NCBI RefSeq assembly: GCF_018691265.1
Contig: NW_024881301.1
Coordinates: 14,196,752 to 14,260,751 of the forward strand
Direction: 5' to 3'
DNA length: 64,000 nucleotides
DNA from: Tyto alba
Lineage: Eukaryota; Chordata; Aves; Strigiformes; Tytonidae
Both the position numbers and the translations under genes were made by a program. Shown one piece after another: positions 30,001 to 41,020 of the stretch (its first letter is position 1; every line of letters starts with the position of its first letter). The notes under the pieces were generated by a model that searched no databases, had not been told where the DNA came from, and saw nothing but the letters and a program-made list of their open reading frames with translations.

Positions 30001-31765
30001 TCTTTTCCTAGAAGAGGGTTTTATAGGAATATAACGTCTTCCAGATCAAGCCCCTAATTAAGAGGAAATAAATAGGGAATTCTGCATCATAAAGTTAAAA
30101 TATGTTAAAAATGTAAGTGAATGGGCTAAAGGCAAATAATAAAGCTTTTACAGTTAAGATTGTGATTAATCTGGTATCTGTTTTTATACAAAGTGCAATC
30201 TGTAAATAATAAAATTCCTGTACCTGGGATACTTTAACTAAAACTGTTTCCCGTGACAAATAGTCCTGTTATCAGTTGAAAAAAAAAGAAAAACAAAACA
30301 AAACACCAAACCAAAAAAACCCAACAGCATTCTGAGGACTAAGAATGAGTTATGATTTCAGGGCCAGCAAACAATTAGATGTGAGGGTTTTGTTAAAAGG
30401 TGTGTGCATCAGAAGTTGTGCTGAAAGCATGTCTGAGTTTCAAATTTTGGGCAGTAATACTTGCTCGTTATGGTACAGCAGTCTTAGTGCTGCAAAAGGT
30501 GTTTGTTTTGTGTCAGCTGGAAAATTCACTCTTGCATTTTCTTGTAGCTATTGTTTTTGACACCTGTCCAAACTGTTGCATCCAACAGCAGGAGAGTTAT
30601 TAATACCGTGCTTACCTTTATAATGACTTCAGTATGAAAATAGTATACAAATGCAAAACAAGACCTCCCAGGATTTTAGCAAAAAAAAAAAAAATAACAA
30701 TCTTAATATCTAAATGAGAAGATGGGAATATTTTGAGTAAAGTAGTGATATGCAGCCTGCAAAACTGGTGTTTGGAATACACAGAAAGGTAAGGAGTGAT
30801 TGTATCAAAGGAACTGTATAAATGCCCCACAAAAATGCAAACTTAAGTATGTAAAAGAGTCCCTGTTTAACTCTTCCATGACCTAGGACTCCTGCCTCAA
30901 AGCAAAGAACAAATTCAAGACTAAGAAAAATAACATGAAGTGTGAAAATGCAAAGAAGTCTGGAGAGGAAAAACCAAAAAAACCTATATATGTACATATA
31001 CATTTTTACTTTTTGTTTTGATTCAACAAGCCATAAGCAGATTGTTGTGGCTCTTAATACATAAATACAATTTTTCTGGATATAGAGAAGAAACAGAAAT
31101 GCTTACTCATTTTTGTTGCAGCTGCTCAAAAGGAGTCCAAATGGCAGTTCTTCTGAAATTCTGCTCAGAAGGGGACAACATCCCTGATGCATTTGCTCTT
31201 GCTAACTATCTTAATGAATGGCTCCAGCTAATTAAAAGTGAAGTAAGTGCTGTTTGATCTAGAGTTCTGGCTTTCGTATTTTATATCTGTTATTTTCATT
31301 TTTCTTCAATATGGAACATGAAATATGTTACTTAGCTGAATTTTAGAAAAGTTACAGGTGTATGGCTTGGGTTTGTTTTGGTCCTTGATCATCAAGGATG
31401 TGCCAAATTAAAGATACGTTTTGATTAAAATCTCAGTGGGAATTTCCCCACCTGAAAAACCAAACCTAAACACCAGTCCTTTTGTCTGACAGGTGTGGGG
31501 GAAATTGGGTAAGGGTTTAATCAAGTTCAACCTTACAGTACTCTTCTCTAAAGCAACTCACAATGATTTCGACACTCGAAATGCTGCCCATTATTTTAAT
31601 ATGTGTGCCAGAGAGAGAATTACATCATTACTATTTAAAACTTAATAATGAATTATTCTGTTTTTGTTGCAGAGCAACAATTCCACAGATACTTCTTCAC
31701 CGTGGAAAGTACCAAGTTCTTGGCGCTTACTTTTTGGCAATGGTCTTCCACCTGCACTCTTCTGA
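24004..31765 (+). CDS. PSMG2: PSMG2 (PAC2), proteasome assembly chaperone 2 (complete, 7 coding exons)
   Basis: PSMG2 pairs with PSMG1 and guides assembly of the alpha ring of the 20S proteasome in the cytosol and nucleus, then is degraded. Joining 24004-24072, 26248-26419, 27371-27429, 28290-28408, 29727-29900, 31122-31242 and 31673-31765 gives 807 nt, 268 codons plus stop; human is 264. All junctions are GT-AG with matching phase. Landmarks: GFTLLMPAVSVGNVGQLAID (PAC2 family N-terminus), VGYFYTDCLVPMVGNNPY, ARVIVLSSSHAYQRDD, IPGGGITKLLF, MAVLLKFCSEGDNIPDAFAL, and the C-terminus PSSWRLLFGNGLPPALF, equal in position to that of human. The residues from 140 to 185 and the Ser/Asn/Thr stretch near 240 are the least conserved. 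Intron 1 contains an LTR-like element and intron 2 a long AT-rich tract. It is convergent with PTPN2 downstream. Confidence 0.97.
25088..25607 (-). mobile_element. Probable solo LTR (class I-like) in PSMG2 intron 1, antisense
   Basis: Read on the minus strand, this ~520-bp block starts TGATGTAGTATACTTC and ends GGCTAACA. It is flanked on both sides by GTGG (25084-25087 and 25608-25611), a possible 4-bp target duplication. In the order expected of an LTR it holds a CCAAT motif (plus-strand ATTGG near 25289), a TATA-like TGTATAAAAG (about 25231-25240) and an AATAAA (plus-strand TTTATT 25161-25166) about 70 bp later, then a short U5-like tail. A 4-bp duplication with TG...CA ends fits gammaretrovirus-like (ERV1) insertions. 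I do not recognise the family, and a 4-bp match can occur by chance. It differs from the two LTRs in CEP76. Confidence 0.5.
26248..26419 (+). CDS. PSMG2: PSMG2 coding exon 2
   Basis: 172 nt, residues 24-80: PAVSVGNVGQLAIDLVISTL, then DMTKVGYFYTDCLVPMVGNN and PYATGEENSVELSINAE. Acceptor ACTTTCAG, donor GTATTT. Confidence 0.97.
27028..27220. repeat. AT-rich microsatellite-like tract in PSMG2 intron 2
   Basis: About 190 bp almost free of G and C, with (TA)n, (ATATAA)n and (TTAT)n segments, including a clean (TA)8 near 27188-27203. It ends 150 bp before exon 3. A 66-residue K/Y/I-only reading frame here is an artefact of the composition. Confidence 0.85.
27371..27429 (+). CDS. PSMG2: PSMG2 coding exon 3
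   Basis: 59 nt, residues 81-100: the split Val, then YSLPSKKLVVLQIRSPFIK. Acceptor TTTTGTAG, donor GTAAGT. It lies 150 bp after the AT-rich tract. Confidence 0.96.
28290..28408 (+). CDS. PSMG2: PSMG2 coding exon 4
   Basis: 119 nt, residues 101-139 plus 2 nt: NKYRPFCQTLLSWVKSSKCA then RVIVLSSSHAYQRDDEQLL. The acceptor (TGCATAAAG) follows a T-rich tract; donor GTATGT. Confidence 0.96.
29727..29900 (+). CDS. PSMG2: PSMG2 coding exon 5
   Basis: 174 nt, residues 140-197: TPLRYLLTPDLEKAVGGLMQ, then ELNWKEMEKVAAYPGINDTE and KVLHIPGGGITKLLFTE. Acceptor TTTCTAG, donor GTGAGT. Confidence 0.96.
31122..31242 (+). CDS. PSMG2: PSMG2 coding exon 6
   Basis: 121 nt, residues 198-238: CSKGVQMAVLLKFCSEGDNI then PDAFALANYLNEWLQLIKSE. 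Acceptor TTGTTGCAG, donor GTAAGT. Confidence 0.97.
31673..31765 (+). CDS. PSMG2: PSMG2 coding exon 7 (terminal)
   Basis: 30 codons and TGA (31763-31765): SNNSTDTSSPWKVPSSWRLL then FGNGLPPALF. The acceptor TTTTTGTTGCAG is strong. In the related yeast chaperones the C-terminal tail docks into the alpha ring; the tail here is intact. Confidence 0.96.
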   Translation, partial: SNNSTDTSSPWKVPSSWRLLFGNGLPPALF

Positions 31766-32003
31766 GCAATTTTGAATGCTTCTGTAAGTCACATGTGCAG
31801 TCTCAAACATCCCTCGAAGGTTATTACATAGTAATTACCAAGTAACAGCAGCTTTCTTTGTTGTCTGCATAAATTCTTTATTTAAGAACAATTCCTTTCA
31901 CATATGTGGGTAGCTAAAGAAATTAAGGTAACTTTCACAAATTGACCAAAGAAATATGTTTTGTACAGTTGTTAATTGAATAACTTTGGTTGAACTTTTT
32001 TCC

Positions 32004-32009
32004 AATAAA
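32004..32009 (+). terminator. Poly(A) signal of PSMG2
   Basis: AATAAA 239 nt after the stop, followed by T-rich DNA (TATTTTTTAAAAAACC, then TTTTTC) within 40 bp. It is the first canonical hexamer downstream of the stop in a suitable context. Confidence 0.75.
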
Positions 32010-32029
32010 GTATTTTTTAAAAAACCTTT

Positions 32030-35000
32030 TTCTTTGGTTAAGTGTTATTACTGTGGAGAAGCTTATGGTGCACCTTGACGTAGCTGAGAACTTGAGATTG
32101 ATGTGCAGACATAAATTTTTTTATGAAGACAAAACCCTACTCTTCCATGTCAACTGTGGATCTTAGCTTTTTTCAAAACCTTCCTGGTGATGTAAGTGAA
32201 GCTCGGATGTGATGTAGTTCTGCCTTCTTTTCCCGGTGCTGTTGTGGTAGCTTCAGCTGGGGAAATGGCAAGTCACAGAGCAGCCTGTTCCATCTTCTGT
32301 GGTCTGCCTCCGTTGTGTAACTTCTGTTCTGCTTCCAAGGGCTGCAGAGATGCTAAAACTAAAGCTTTCTAGGAAGACGAGCTTTCTCAGACTAATTTGA
32401 GGATGAATACAGTGCTCTGAAATATAAAGGAGTTAGAACATTGCCCTGATACACAGATACCAGACTGCCTGCTTTTATAAGCTTAGTCTGAGACACAGGT
32501 TGTGTGATGCGTAATTCACGTTTAAAGTTTGTAATGGTACTTGTTGCATTATTAAGCTACATGTACAATTTTGATCTTTTGGAAGCGCTTGGTCACATCA
32601 GCTTAATTAAAAGTAACTTGAAATCTAGAATTTCTAAGTGGTAGCTTATGAATTAAGACGTGACATATATACAGGGTATAATTTTAAATATTTAGTCTGC
32701 TAAATAGATAGTTTATTTTGTGGTATTGTCATGCCAGTAGTACAAATGATGAGGAAAGTAACAGCAGCAGACCTGAAGAGATCTGTTAGAGGTGTTGGAA
32801 TAAGATTCAGTAGTCAGCTTTGCTTGAAAACTTGTGCCTGTAAAGAAAAGCAGTTCAGTGAACGTGACTGCTCACCCAAAGGATGCTGTATTGGTTGTCT
32901 TTTCAGGTTTTTGAAAGTTTGAGGTGAGAATCATAGTGAATGCCTGTCACAGATTACTAGTATTTGAATGAATATTCAGTTACTGTTCTTTTTCCACAAA
33001 ACAGTAAGGAATTTCAGTGTTTCCCAGTCTTAAAGTCTGTTTTGCAGAAGCAGATAATGCAGGGCAAAGTGAACCTTGGAGACGTGGTGTGTGGAGCAAA
33101 TGCTTCATATAATTGTCTGTCCAAATACCTTCAGACAGTATCTTAAAATGTGAGCAGTCTCAAGTTAAATACTGTATTTGAGTCAGTCCCAAACCTAGAT
33201 ACGTGTAGAACAACATGAGCCTAAACTAACTGTGGCTGGCGTTAGGTCAACTGGAAAGCCTTCACAATTACTTAATTACATATGTTTTTTTTTTCTTTTT
33301 TAAAATGTTTGAATTATATTAACGCTAATCTAAATACCATGCTAGAAATGTAAAGTAATACTTTGCTTCTATTAATAAGCTTTTACAGTAGTAATGCACG
33401 AAGATGCCACATTTCATGAAGATGCCATGTTTTATGGTGTAAAAAATGAGCTACGAAGAGATTTGAAGTGTTTGGCAATGACTGATGTGCCTGGGATTGT
33501 GGATCAAAAGAAACTTACCTGAACAAAAAGCAACATGAATGCAACTGGTATGCAAACTACAACCAGAAGTTAAACCAAATAACATGACTGAAAAGATCAC
33601 ATTAGTCCAAGCTTAAATATTTATTTTGGCTCATAGTCTTGCAATTATTTTACAAGAAGCTTGAGTTTCTTTAGGCAAGTGGAAGGCTAAACCATTTGCA
33701 TCCACCATGGTTATACTTCCTACTTGCAAATACTGTTTATTCAAATATTGCATTTTTTAAAAACAACTAATGACCTAAATATTCTTCTGATGTCATTCTT
33801 CATTGTGATGGATTCTCAGATTCTCTGTGAATGTAACACATCACCTGTAAGTGGACAGTAGTGAGCACAGAGATTTGTTAACTGCCATGAGAGTGTAATT
33901 TATTGCTGTACTTTAGTTTGGAAAGCTGAATCTGCCAAGCTGGTTGAAAACTTTTGCCTTGAACCAGTAAATAGAGTACTTAACTTTAAGCACATAGTCC
34001 TGTGTAAATTACAAGAACTACTTGCTGCTTCTTATGCGCTGCTGAATCTGGAACCAAGCATTCATCTTCCTCGATTTAGAATCTGACCTTCTAAGAAGTC
34101 AAGAGTTGAAGCTGTTCATGATCCTGGTTTTGGCTTTGGACCTGAAAGCCAGCTGAGTGTGACAGGTTTACCAGGAAAATCAGAAGCTGACCTTTGAACA
34201 AAGCTGTAGGAGCTACTCAGTTCTCCCTTCCGTGCACGGTCTAATGACCATGGTTAGTTTGAGTTGGGGCTTTGCTGACATACTAAAGAACAGGTCAAGA
34301 ATGAATGACCCAGCTGTCTGAACATACTAATCTTAGAACACAAACTCTGCTATTTTAGAAGACTGGATGATTGTGGGTAAGAACACTTTGAACTGACAAC
34401 TGCTATGTAGAGTGGTGGTTTTTAAAGGGGCAAAATATTTGAGGAGTTCCATTGGAATCGCTGAGCAAACCAACATTACGGAGATGGCTGTTTAAATCAA
34501 CTGTACCGCCTCGAGGCTCTCCTGAGATGAAAACTGTTCTTCAGCAAGAAGGGGATGAATGCCTACTGCTGCATTGCCTTAGCGTAGGTCCTTCCACTAG
34601 ATGAGCACGGGCATGTGTGCAGGGCTCAGATAATTAGAGCTGGAAAGCAGGAGCCCTGAAGGTACGTCTGCTGTCACACCAACTTGCAAGGTACTGTAGA
34701 GCACCCATCGCAGAGCCAGCTCCTCAGCCACGGCCTGCCTACTGCTCATCCAAGGAGTTCAGCCGCGGGGAGGAGTTATGTATGCACTGGAGATGCTTCA
34801 GGAGGCTTTTCCAACCATCACAGGAGGTTGGTTTTTTGGGACTCTGTTGTGGGTTTTTTTTTAAAAAAAAACAAGGCGATTAGATAACCTTTGTTTAGCT
34901 GGCTCTATTTAAGTGCTTAGTTCCTTTGGGATCAAACTGTCTGCTTCATTTAGGCCCATCACAAGTGTCGTCATTCTAACGTCTGAAAACTTCAGCCACG

Positions 35001-38000
35001 CTGCAGTAAACTTACTAAGTATCTCTGCCGGGTGCAACCTGCTGTTCTAGCTGATGCTCAGTACTGCAAACAATTTGCGGAGTACAGGTGTTGCATTTAA
35101 GGAGTTCCTTTGTATAAATCCTCGGGGTTTAAATAACTTGTGACATCCAGAGAACAAGCTCAAACAGGGTTTGCTGTGGCTGTTTGGCACAGGCACAGAC
35201 CTTGAAAAAAAAACTTGAGGTACTGAAGTCAACTTCTGTGGCTTTTAAACAATAAATTAAAAAAATCTGAAGGGTAAAACCTTATCTGGACAATAAGTGG
35301 CATTGCTTTGGTATCCACAGGAAGTTAATCAGGTAGGAAAAAATTTGTATTAATTGGTTGTATTAATCAGGGTGCGGGCTGATGTATGCCCAGTGGCATT
35401 TGGGAGGCTACAGTTCAGGAGGTATTTAGCTGCAAAACTATATTAATCAAAATCAAAGCAGCTGTGATAATAGATTAAATTTCAGTCAGAATGAGTATGG
35501 CTTGCAACAAGGAGAAGCAGCGATAAAAAGCTTGAGGAGGCAAAATAAGGATTCTGAAGCAACAGCGAGGGACTGTTTGGTCCCCAGACCACAGCAGAGA
35601 AGCATTCAGAATTTTTGTGAGGCAGGGGAGTTGGTTTTTCTTTCCTTTTTTAATTTACTACTGATAAAGGTGCATTTTCTCATGAAAATATTCTCACAGA
35701 TAGCTCAGACGTAGTAATTTTTATTGTTGTCATTGTGGATAAACCAGTATTTATGCTACAAACATCTTAGGAAAATATATCTGCTGGCTAATAATGGAAT
35801 ATATAGTTTAACTTTTTCTTCTTTTTTTAAAACAAAGCTTAAGACTTTTTTTAAAAAAATCTTAAAATTTCAGTTCTTTTACATGTTTGCAATTAAAACA
35901 ATGCAATTAAGAGTGCAAGCCAACCGAGATGATTTAACACTCCATGCGTGTTTCCAGCTCCAGCTGTGCCGGCTGTCCCTCAGGGTGTGTGCGCCGCAGG
36001 GCGGGCGGGCACCGCACCACCAGCCGCCCTGGAGGTTCACGGGAGCTGGGGCTGGACGTGGGTTTTGGAGAAGACACCACCCTAGCACCTGCTGCTCCTG
36101 CGGTCGTGACACATCGGAGGAAAATCTGTGCCCTGACGGAGAAAACACATCGTGCGGGAAGGCATCGGGTAAGCTCCCATTTGTAAGGGAATGGCAGGGT
36201 CCCCAGGAGAACAGAAAGTAACACCTGAACGTATTGTAGCCTAAAAGCACCATCGTGTAGTTACCTAGCAGGAGCTAGGGTGGCTTTCCTGCCCCCTTTC
36301 CCTTAAAATATTCTTCTACAGCGTCTTAAGCTTTTCACCTAAACCTTGCAATAATTTTGTAAGAAAGGCAGGCAATGGAAAATACAACTTAATATATTAA
36401 GATTTGTTGGTCTTACTCTCTACTCTTACTCATCGGACTGACTGACCTTTCCATCCATGCTGGTCGCGAGCAGTTTTCCACAACTGGCATCTCTTTTCAC
36501 CTATTAACCAGAAGTAGGAGGCATGAAATCTAATACTTAGAAGCAGTTAAAAAGTTTAAAGTTCTTACAATTTTTATCACTTGGAGTTCTTCTAAAATTC
36601 TGCCTGCTCTCTAAGGTTATGATGAACTCCTGGCGCAGAGTTGCATCAGCCCTCTCCTCTCCGAGGCCGATGGCAGGGCTACGCTGTGCTCTCTCCCTCC
36701 GAACACGGGGGAGTTGAACTACGCGTTGACCTGCATGCAGGGCAGCGTTACCATCCTCGGACGGGTAGTTTTAACCAGCAAGATACCTTGACTTACCTTT
36801 GCCAGAGACTCACGGCTGTAAAAATGATTCCTTAGCACTCTCCAAAGGAGGAAGGAGCAGTAGACAGCTGACGGCTATACTGCAGGAACGTCTGCTCTAG
36901 ACCTTGGGTTATAAGCTACTTACTGATGATGCCTGATGATTCCAGACAGGCTACAAACTTTTTTTTTTTTTTTTTAAACATATTATGAAAAATAATAAGC
37001 CCTGTGGCACAAACAATGGTAAGATTCCTCAGAGTAGTTCTCATTATTTGACAAATAGAAGTCAGGATCTGAATTGTGGTATTTGCTAGCTGATGGTGCA
37101 AGTACAACTACTAAGCACTTACCCGAACCCTCGCGGCACAGGAGATGTTTTCAAAATGACACAATTGCAAGGAGTTTCTGGAAGTTTAAGAAAAGGATTA
37201 ATAGAGCAAATTGTGAGTTAGAAACATGGTTTACAGACATGAAAATATACTGAAGCTATACTTCAGGTGCTGTATGCAAGGAAAAAAAAAAAGCAGCAGA
37301 GCTTATTTTTTTAATCAGAAACTTAACACGGAGAAGAAAGGCAAGTATAAGAAAACACTGGGGAGCAGTAATGAACAATTCCTCTTGGGCTCCTCTTCCA
37401 GTACCATGCCAGTGCTGCTAGCAGGAAAGGGCTTCTGTGTGAGGTGTACATAGCTGGGCAGGGGGAAGAGAAGCCTGTACTGTTCCAAACTCAGAAACCA
37501 GTAAGGTTTGAAGGGCAGTTGAGTTCAGACAATGTAACTGAGAGGGGGACAACAGGGGAGAAACTACTGGAAGGTGATGGCAGGTGCTGGATGTCAGACG
37601 GTGCAGTTCTGGAGTTGGAAAGTGAGAATTAACCAAAACATATTTTTAGGAATTTCCATGGGTATCCAGACTAATAAGCTGGTGAGTCAGAAGGCGGATG
37701 CGGTCAGGGAATGCAGACAGAAGGCCCCGCGCAGCGCAAGGCGAGGCTGGTAAGCCTGGAACTAGTTGGAGAAACTAACTGTGTTTAATACTAAGAGGAG
37801 TGCGGACACGGCTGTTGAGGCCACTTGGCTTTGCTTTATTCCCAACACGTGTGGGACAGACTAACGGGTCTGTAAGAGCCCGTCCTGCAGCGGCCCTGAT
37901 GCCCGGGCAGCCGGTGCCCTGCGCCGCAGGAGCTCCGGCCGTGGGTGAGGGGGAAGGGGGGCTCCTTGCTGGACACGTGAAGATTCTCTCTCAGGCTTTA

Positions 38001-40650
38001 CTCTCTCCATCCCTCTTCTTCCCCCCGCCCCACCATGCCTAACTCAGTGCCTCAGAGGTATGGAGCTTTAGCCAACTACATTCCAGTCCCGCACCCTGGC
38101 CTGTGCATGCTCACTCTGAGCCTTCACTCTGGACTTCACCTAGACTGACCGACCTGAAAGACTTGCTGAGGACAATAACCTCTTTGTACTTTTATACCTG
38201 TGCCCAGCAAGACATACCTTGGAGCGGAAGAGAGGACAGGGCTGAGTGTTGTTAAGCACTAAAGGATTCCTTGTAGCTTTTAAAAAGTTACTATGGGGTG
38301 TGCATATATAGCAAGAGTGCAAATTAAATATTGAGGAAATGAAGGACCAGGCAAAAGCGGTGAAGGCGGTGGCATTTGCCTTGCAGTGTTTTTCTTAAAT
38401 GATTCACAGATGCTAAGGACCTCCTCAAGAGGCCCAGCAGAGTAAAACCTCAAAGAGCAGGGAAAAGGGGAGCACTCGGTCCTGTGAGCACTGCCTGAAG
38501 GAGAAAACCCTCAAGGCTTTCCTCTTCCCTGTGAAAAAGGTACCAGTTCTCGCTCTTTACCAGGACAAGGAGGCGGCTTCCCCCGGGTTGGGCAGACAGT
38601 TGCCAGGGTGGCCACCACGTGCCACTGCAGGGCTGTGACCGCTGCCCAGGGGCTCCCCTTGCCCCCGGAGCCGGGGCAGAGCGAGCCCCTCAGCACGGCT
38701 CCCGCCTGCCCCAGCCCCCTCAGCAGGACACAGCCCAACTGCTGCACTGCCCCGCCGGCCTGGCCCTTCACGCACCCCAACCCTGCCGCAGAACCAGGTC
38801 ACGGTTTTGTCCTCCTGTTAAGGTGACTACCAAAAATAAAAAACGAGTACTTCAGCCCTGTTTCTCTTGAGGATGGAAAAAAAAATGTGGCAGCCAGTAA
38901 ATCACAGGTTTTAATCTGAAAATCTGCAAGCCTATCATTCTTCTGACCCCATTTTTTTAAAGCTGCATTTAAGACACTCACTTGTCCTCTCGGAAGGCAG
39001 CCTCTCCCTTTTCCCAGTAGTAGTCCAGAATGGTGGCCTTGTGTAGAAATAACAGAACAAGTGCAGACATCAGAAGCTCCTGGACCAGCGAGCCAAGACC
39101 CCTGCTGTCACAAGGCAGCCCTCCATGAAACCTGACAAAGCTCCGCCTGCGGAACTACTCCCATCTTTATCCCCTTTGCCTACTCATCACGTTAGCCTGA
39201 CGTCAAATTTAGTCCAGCAGCTCAGTCGATGGAAACCATTTAAAAAACGAGAGCTGTCAGTGTTCTGATTCGAGAAGTCCACTGTGCGCCACGGGCCAGA
39301 GTACGATCAGCCCTCTACACCCCACAAGAGAACACAAAGCAGGCACAGGTGCGCGTTTCCAGGAGTCACACACCTTATGCTGACCCACAATTCAGAGGAC
39401 AAAACCACTGAAAACCCAAATCACAGCTGAAGGCAAAAGGCACGAGCGGCTGAAGGCCGTACCCAGAGATGTATCAGTTGGTATAAACAGGCTCCGTTCC
39501 TGGACCAGACAACTGGGTTGATTGCAGTGGTTTTGGCTCCTTATAAACACTGCCAGCCTCACAGCTGCACCAGCTTGAAAATGAAAGCTGAATCAAGTTG
39601 GGATGTTGTTTCTCTTCCAACAGAGGCTAGAAACGCCACTAATCATCTGCAGAAATTAAAATATGTAGACAAACCAGATACCGGTGATTTAAACTATTTC
39701 AAGCTAGGGGCAATCAAGCACAATATTTAGCTCAAGTAATGGCATTAAGTACTGCCCTGATTCACCTTCAAGCTAAACACAACTCTGAATACAGTTGCTT
39801 TCATGAACAAGCCTCAACACCAAGTAAAGATTGCAGGTTGCTGCTCATTTGAGCAAAACCAGCCTTCGGCAGCCCAGATTTGCCCCCTCTTCCCGAGTTT
39901 GCTTTCAGCACCTGTATGATTTGCACAAAACCCTGTTACAAAAATACGAATTACATATAAAACCCCACCACGTCCTAGTTTAGACAGCCTTGTTAAACAC
40001 AGATCTTTGGTGAATTGAGCTTCATCTGTAACTGCCGGAGAAGGGGAGCGAGCGCAGAGCCGAGGGCAGCTCTGGGGCAGAAAGCACAGGGCTGGAAGCC
40101 CTGCAGGGGCCTCCCGCAGGCACCGTTCCGGCCTGCCCCCCTCCCATCCCGCTGCCTGGCCCGGGGCAACGTGAAGGGAAACGCCATACATGGACCACAC
40201 GGCCAGGACACAACGCGAAACCCATTTAATGAGGGACACCATTGACCTTGAGCACTTTGCGCCTCCGTGCCCGGCCTGACCCTGCGCGGTGAGAGGTCAG
40301 ATTTCCCACCTTCCCTCCCATTACAGCACCACCAACCAAACACTTCCCCTTCACAAAGTGACTGGGAACATCTTGTGCGTATTTTATAGCAAACATCAGA
40401 AGGATTACCAAACCAAGTGGTCAGATTAATAAAATAATATTCTTCGTGGTGTATTACAAAAGAAACGTGCAGGAGTTCCCCCAGCTCAAACTACAATACT
40501 TAGCATTAATGAAAATATTTGCATAAAGCACATTCTAATCGCTTTGCCACTTTCCAGTTAAGACAGGGTATCAGGAAACCTTAAGGCAAAACATTTCTTT
40601 TTCCACAAAACAGGCTCTTAACAGTTTCTCCCTAACACAATGCGCACACA
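32030..40650. other. Intergenic region between convergent PSMG2 and PTPN2
   Basis: About 8.6 kb without any exon that I can support. Left of 35.9 kb it is A/T-rich. Short G+C-rich segments follow at about 35.95-36.2, 37.7-38.0, 38.55-38.8 and 40.0-40.3 kb. An 18-bp unit is repeated at 33400-33435 (GAAGATGCCACATTTCAT / GAAGATGCCATGTTTTAT). Reading frames up to 165 codons (35724-36221) have no recognisable domain. A non-coding transcript could exist but nothing in the sequence shows one. Confidence 0.6.
33400..33435. repeat. 18-bp tandem duplication
   Basis: Two adjacent copies, GAAGATGCCACATTTCAT and GAAGATGCCATGTTTTAT, in intergenic DNA downstream of PSMG2. They differ at four positions. Confidence 0.75.
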
Positions 40651-40677
40651 ACAGCATATTGTCAATTTAAAAAAATA

Positions 40678-40683
40678 TTTAAT
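40678..40683 (-). terminator. Candidate poly(A) signal of the PTPN2 TC45-type transcript
   Basis: ATTAAA on the minus strand, about 320 nt beyond the TC45-type stop, followed by a T-rich stretch (ATATTTTTTTAAATTG). A 3' UTR of about 340 nt results. No AATAAA was noted between the stop and this site. Confidence 0.6.
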
Positions 40684-40998
40684 GCTGCCAAAAAGTATAA
40701 AAATACAGTAAGAATGGCAGTACAAAACAAAATATTTCCTAAATTATTTCTTTTACATCTTTCTACATTAATACCGGCATTATAAAAACACAAGATGGCA
40801 AATTATTTTGTTTTGCAAAGTAGCACGCTGCTGGTGGTCTTCATCCCCTCGATGCAGTTTACGCTGTAAACAGATAACTGAGGTCTTCTCGGTACTTAAC
40901 AGACCTCGCTTTTTGTTCCCGAAGAGGGGTTCATGTCTCGCTTTGCATGTCAATACTTTGCAGTTTATAGCTGCAGAATATTCACAAGTCTCGAAGGC

Positions 40999-41020
40999 TT
41001 AGGTGTCAGTCAGTCTCGGC
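40999..41020 (-). CDS. PTPN2: PTPN2 alternative terminal coding exon, TC45-type tail PRLTDT
   Basis: After the acceptor TATGTCGCAG the minus strand reads G CCG AGA CTG ACT GAC ACC TAA. With the AG left by the internal donor of exon 9 this gives Arg, then PRLTDT and stop. PRLTDT is the C-terminus of mammalian TC45. The phase (2+1) fits only this donor. A T-rich tract (plus-strand poly(A) 41077-41098) lies 55-80 bp upstream of the acceptor. The exon continues as 3' UTR towards 40.65 kb. Confidence 0.9.

Larger units (their letters stand above)
24073..31672 (+). other. PSMG2 introns, contents
   Basis: Introns: 24073-26247 (GC-rich at first, then an LTR-like element at 25.1-25.6 kb), 26420-27370 (AT-rich tract), 27430-28289, 28409-29726, 29901-31121 and 31243-31672. 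Outside the listed elements they hold A/T-rich DNA with scattered poly(T) or poly(A) runs (such as 28227-28244 and 30680-30694). I see no further exon or RNA gene. Confidence 0.7.

Noticed and set aside
35724..36253. Overlapping 165- and 124-codon frames on opposite strands in the intergenic region
   Set aside because: No recognisable domain and no splice or conservation evidence; the overlap lies in a G+C-rich patch.
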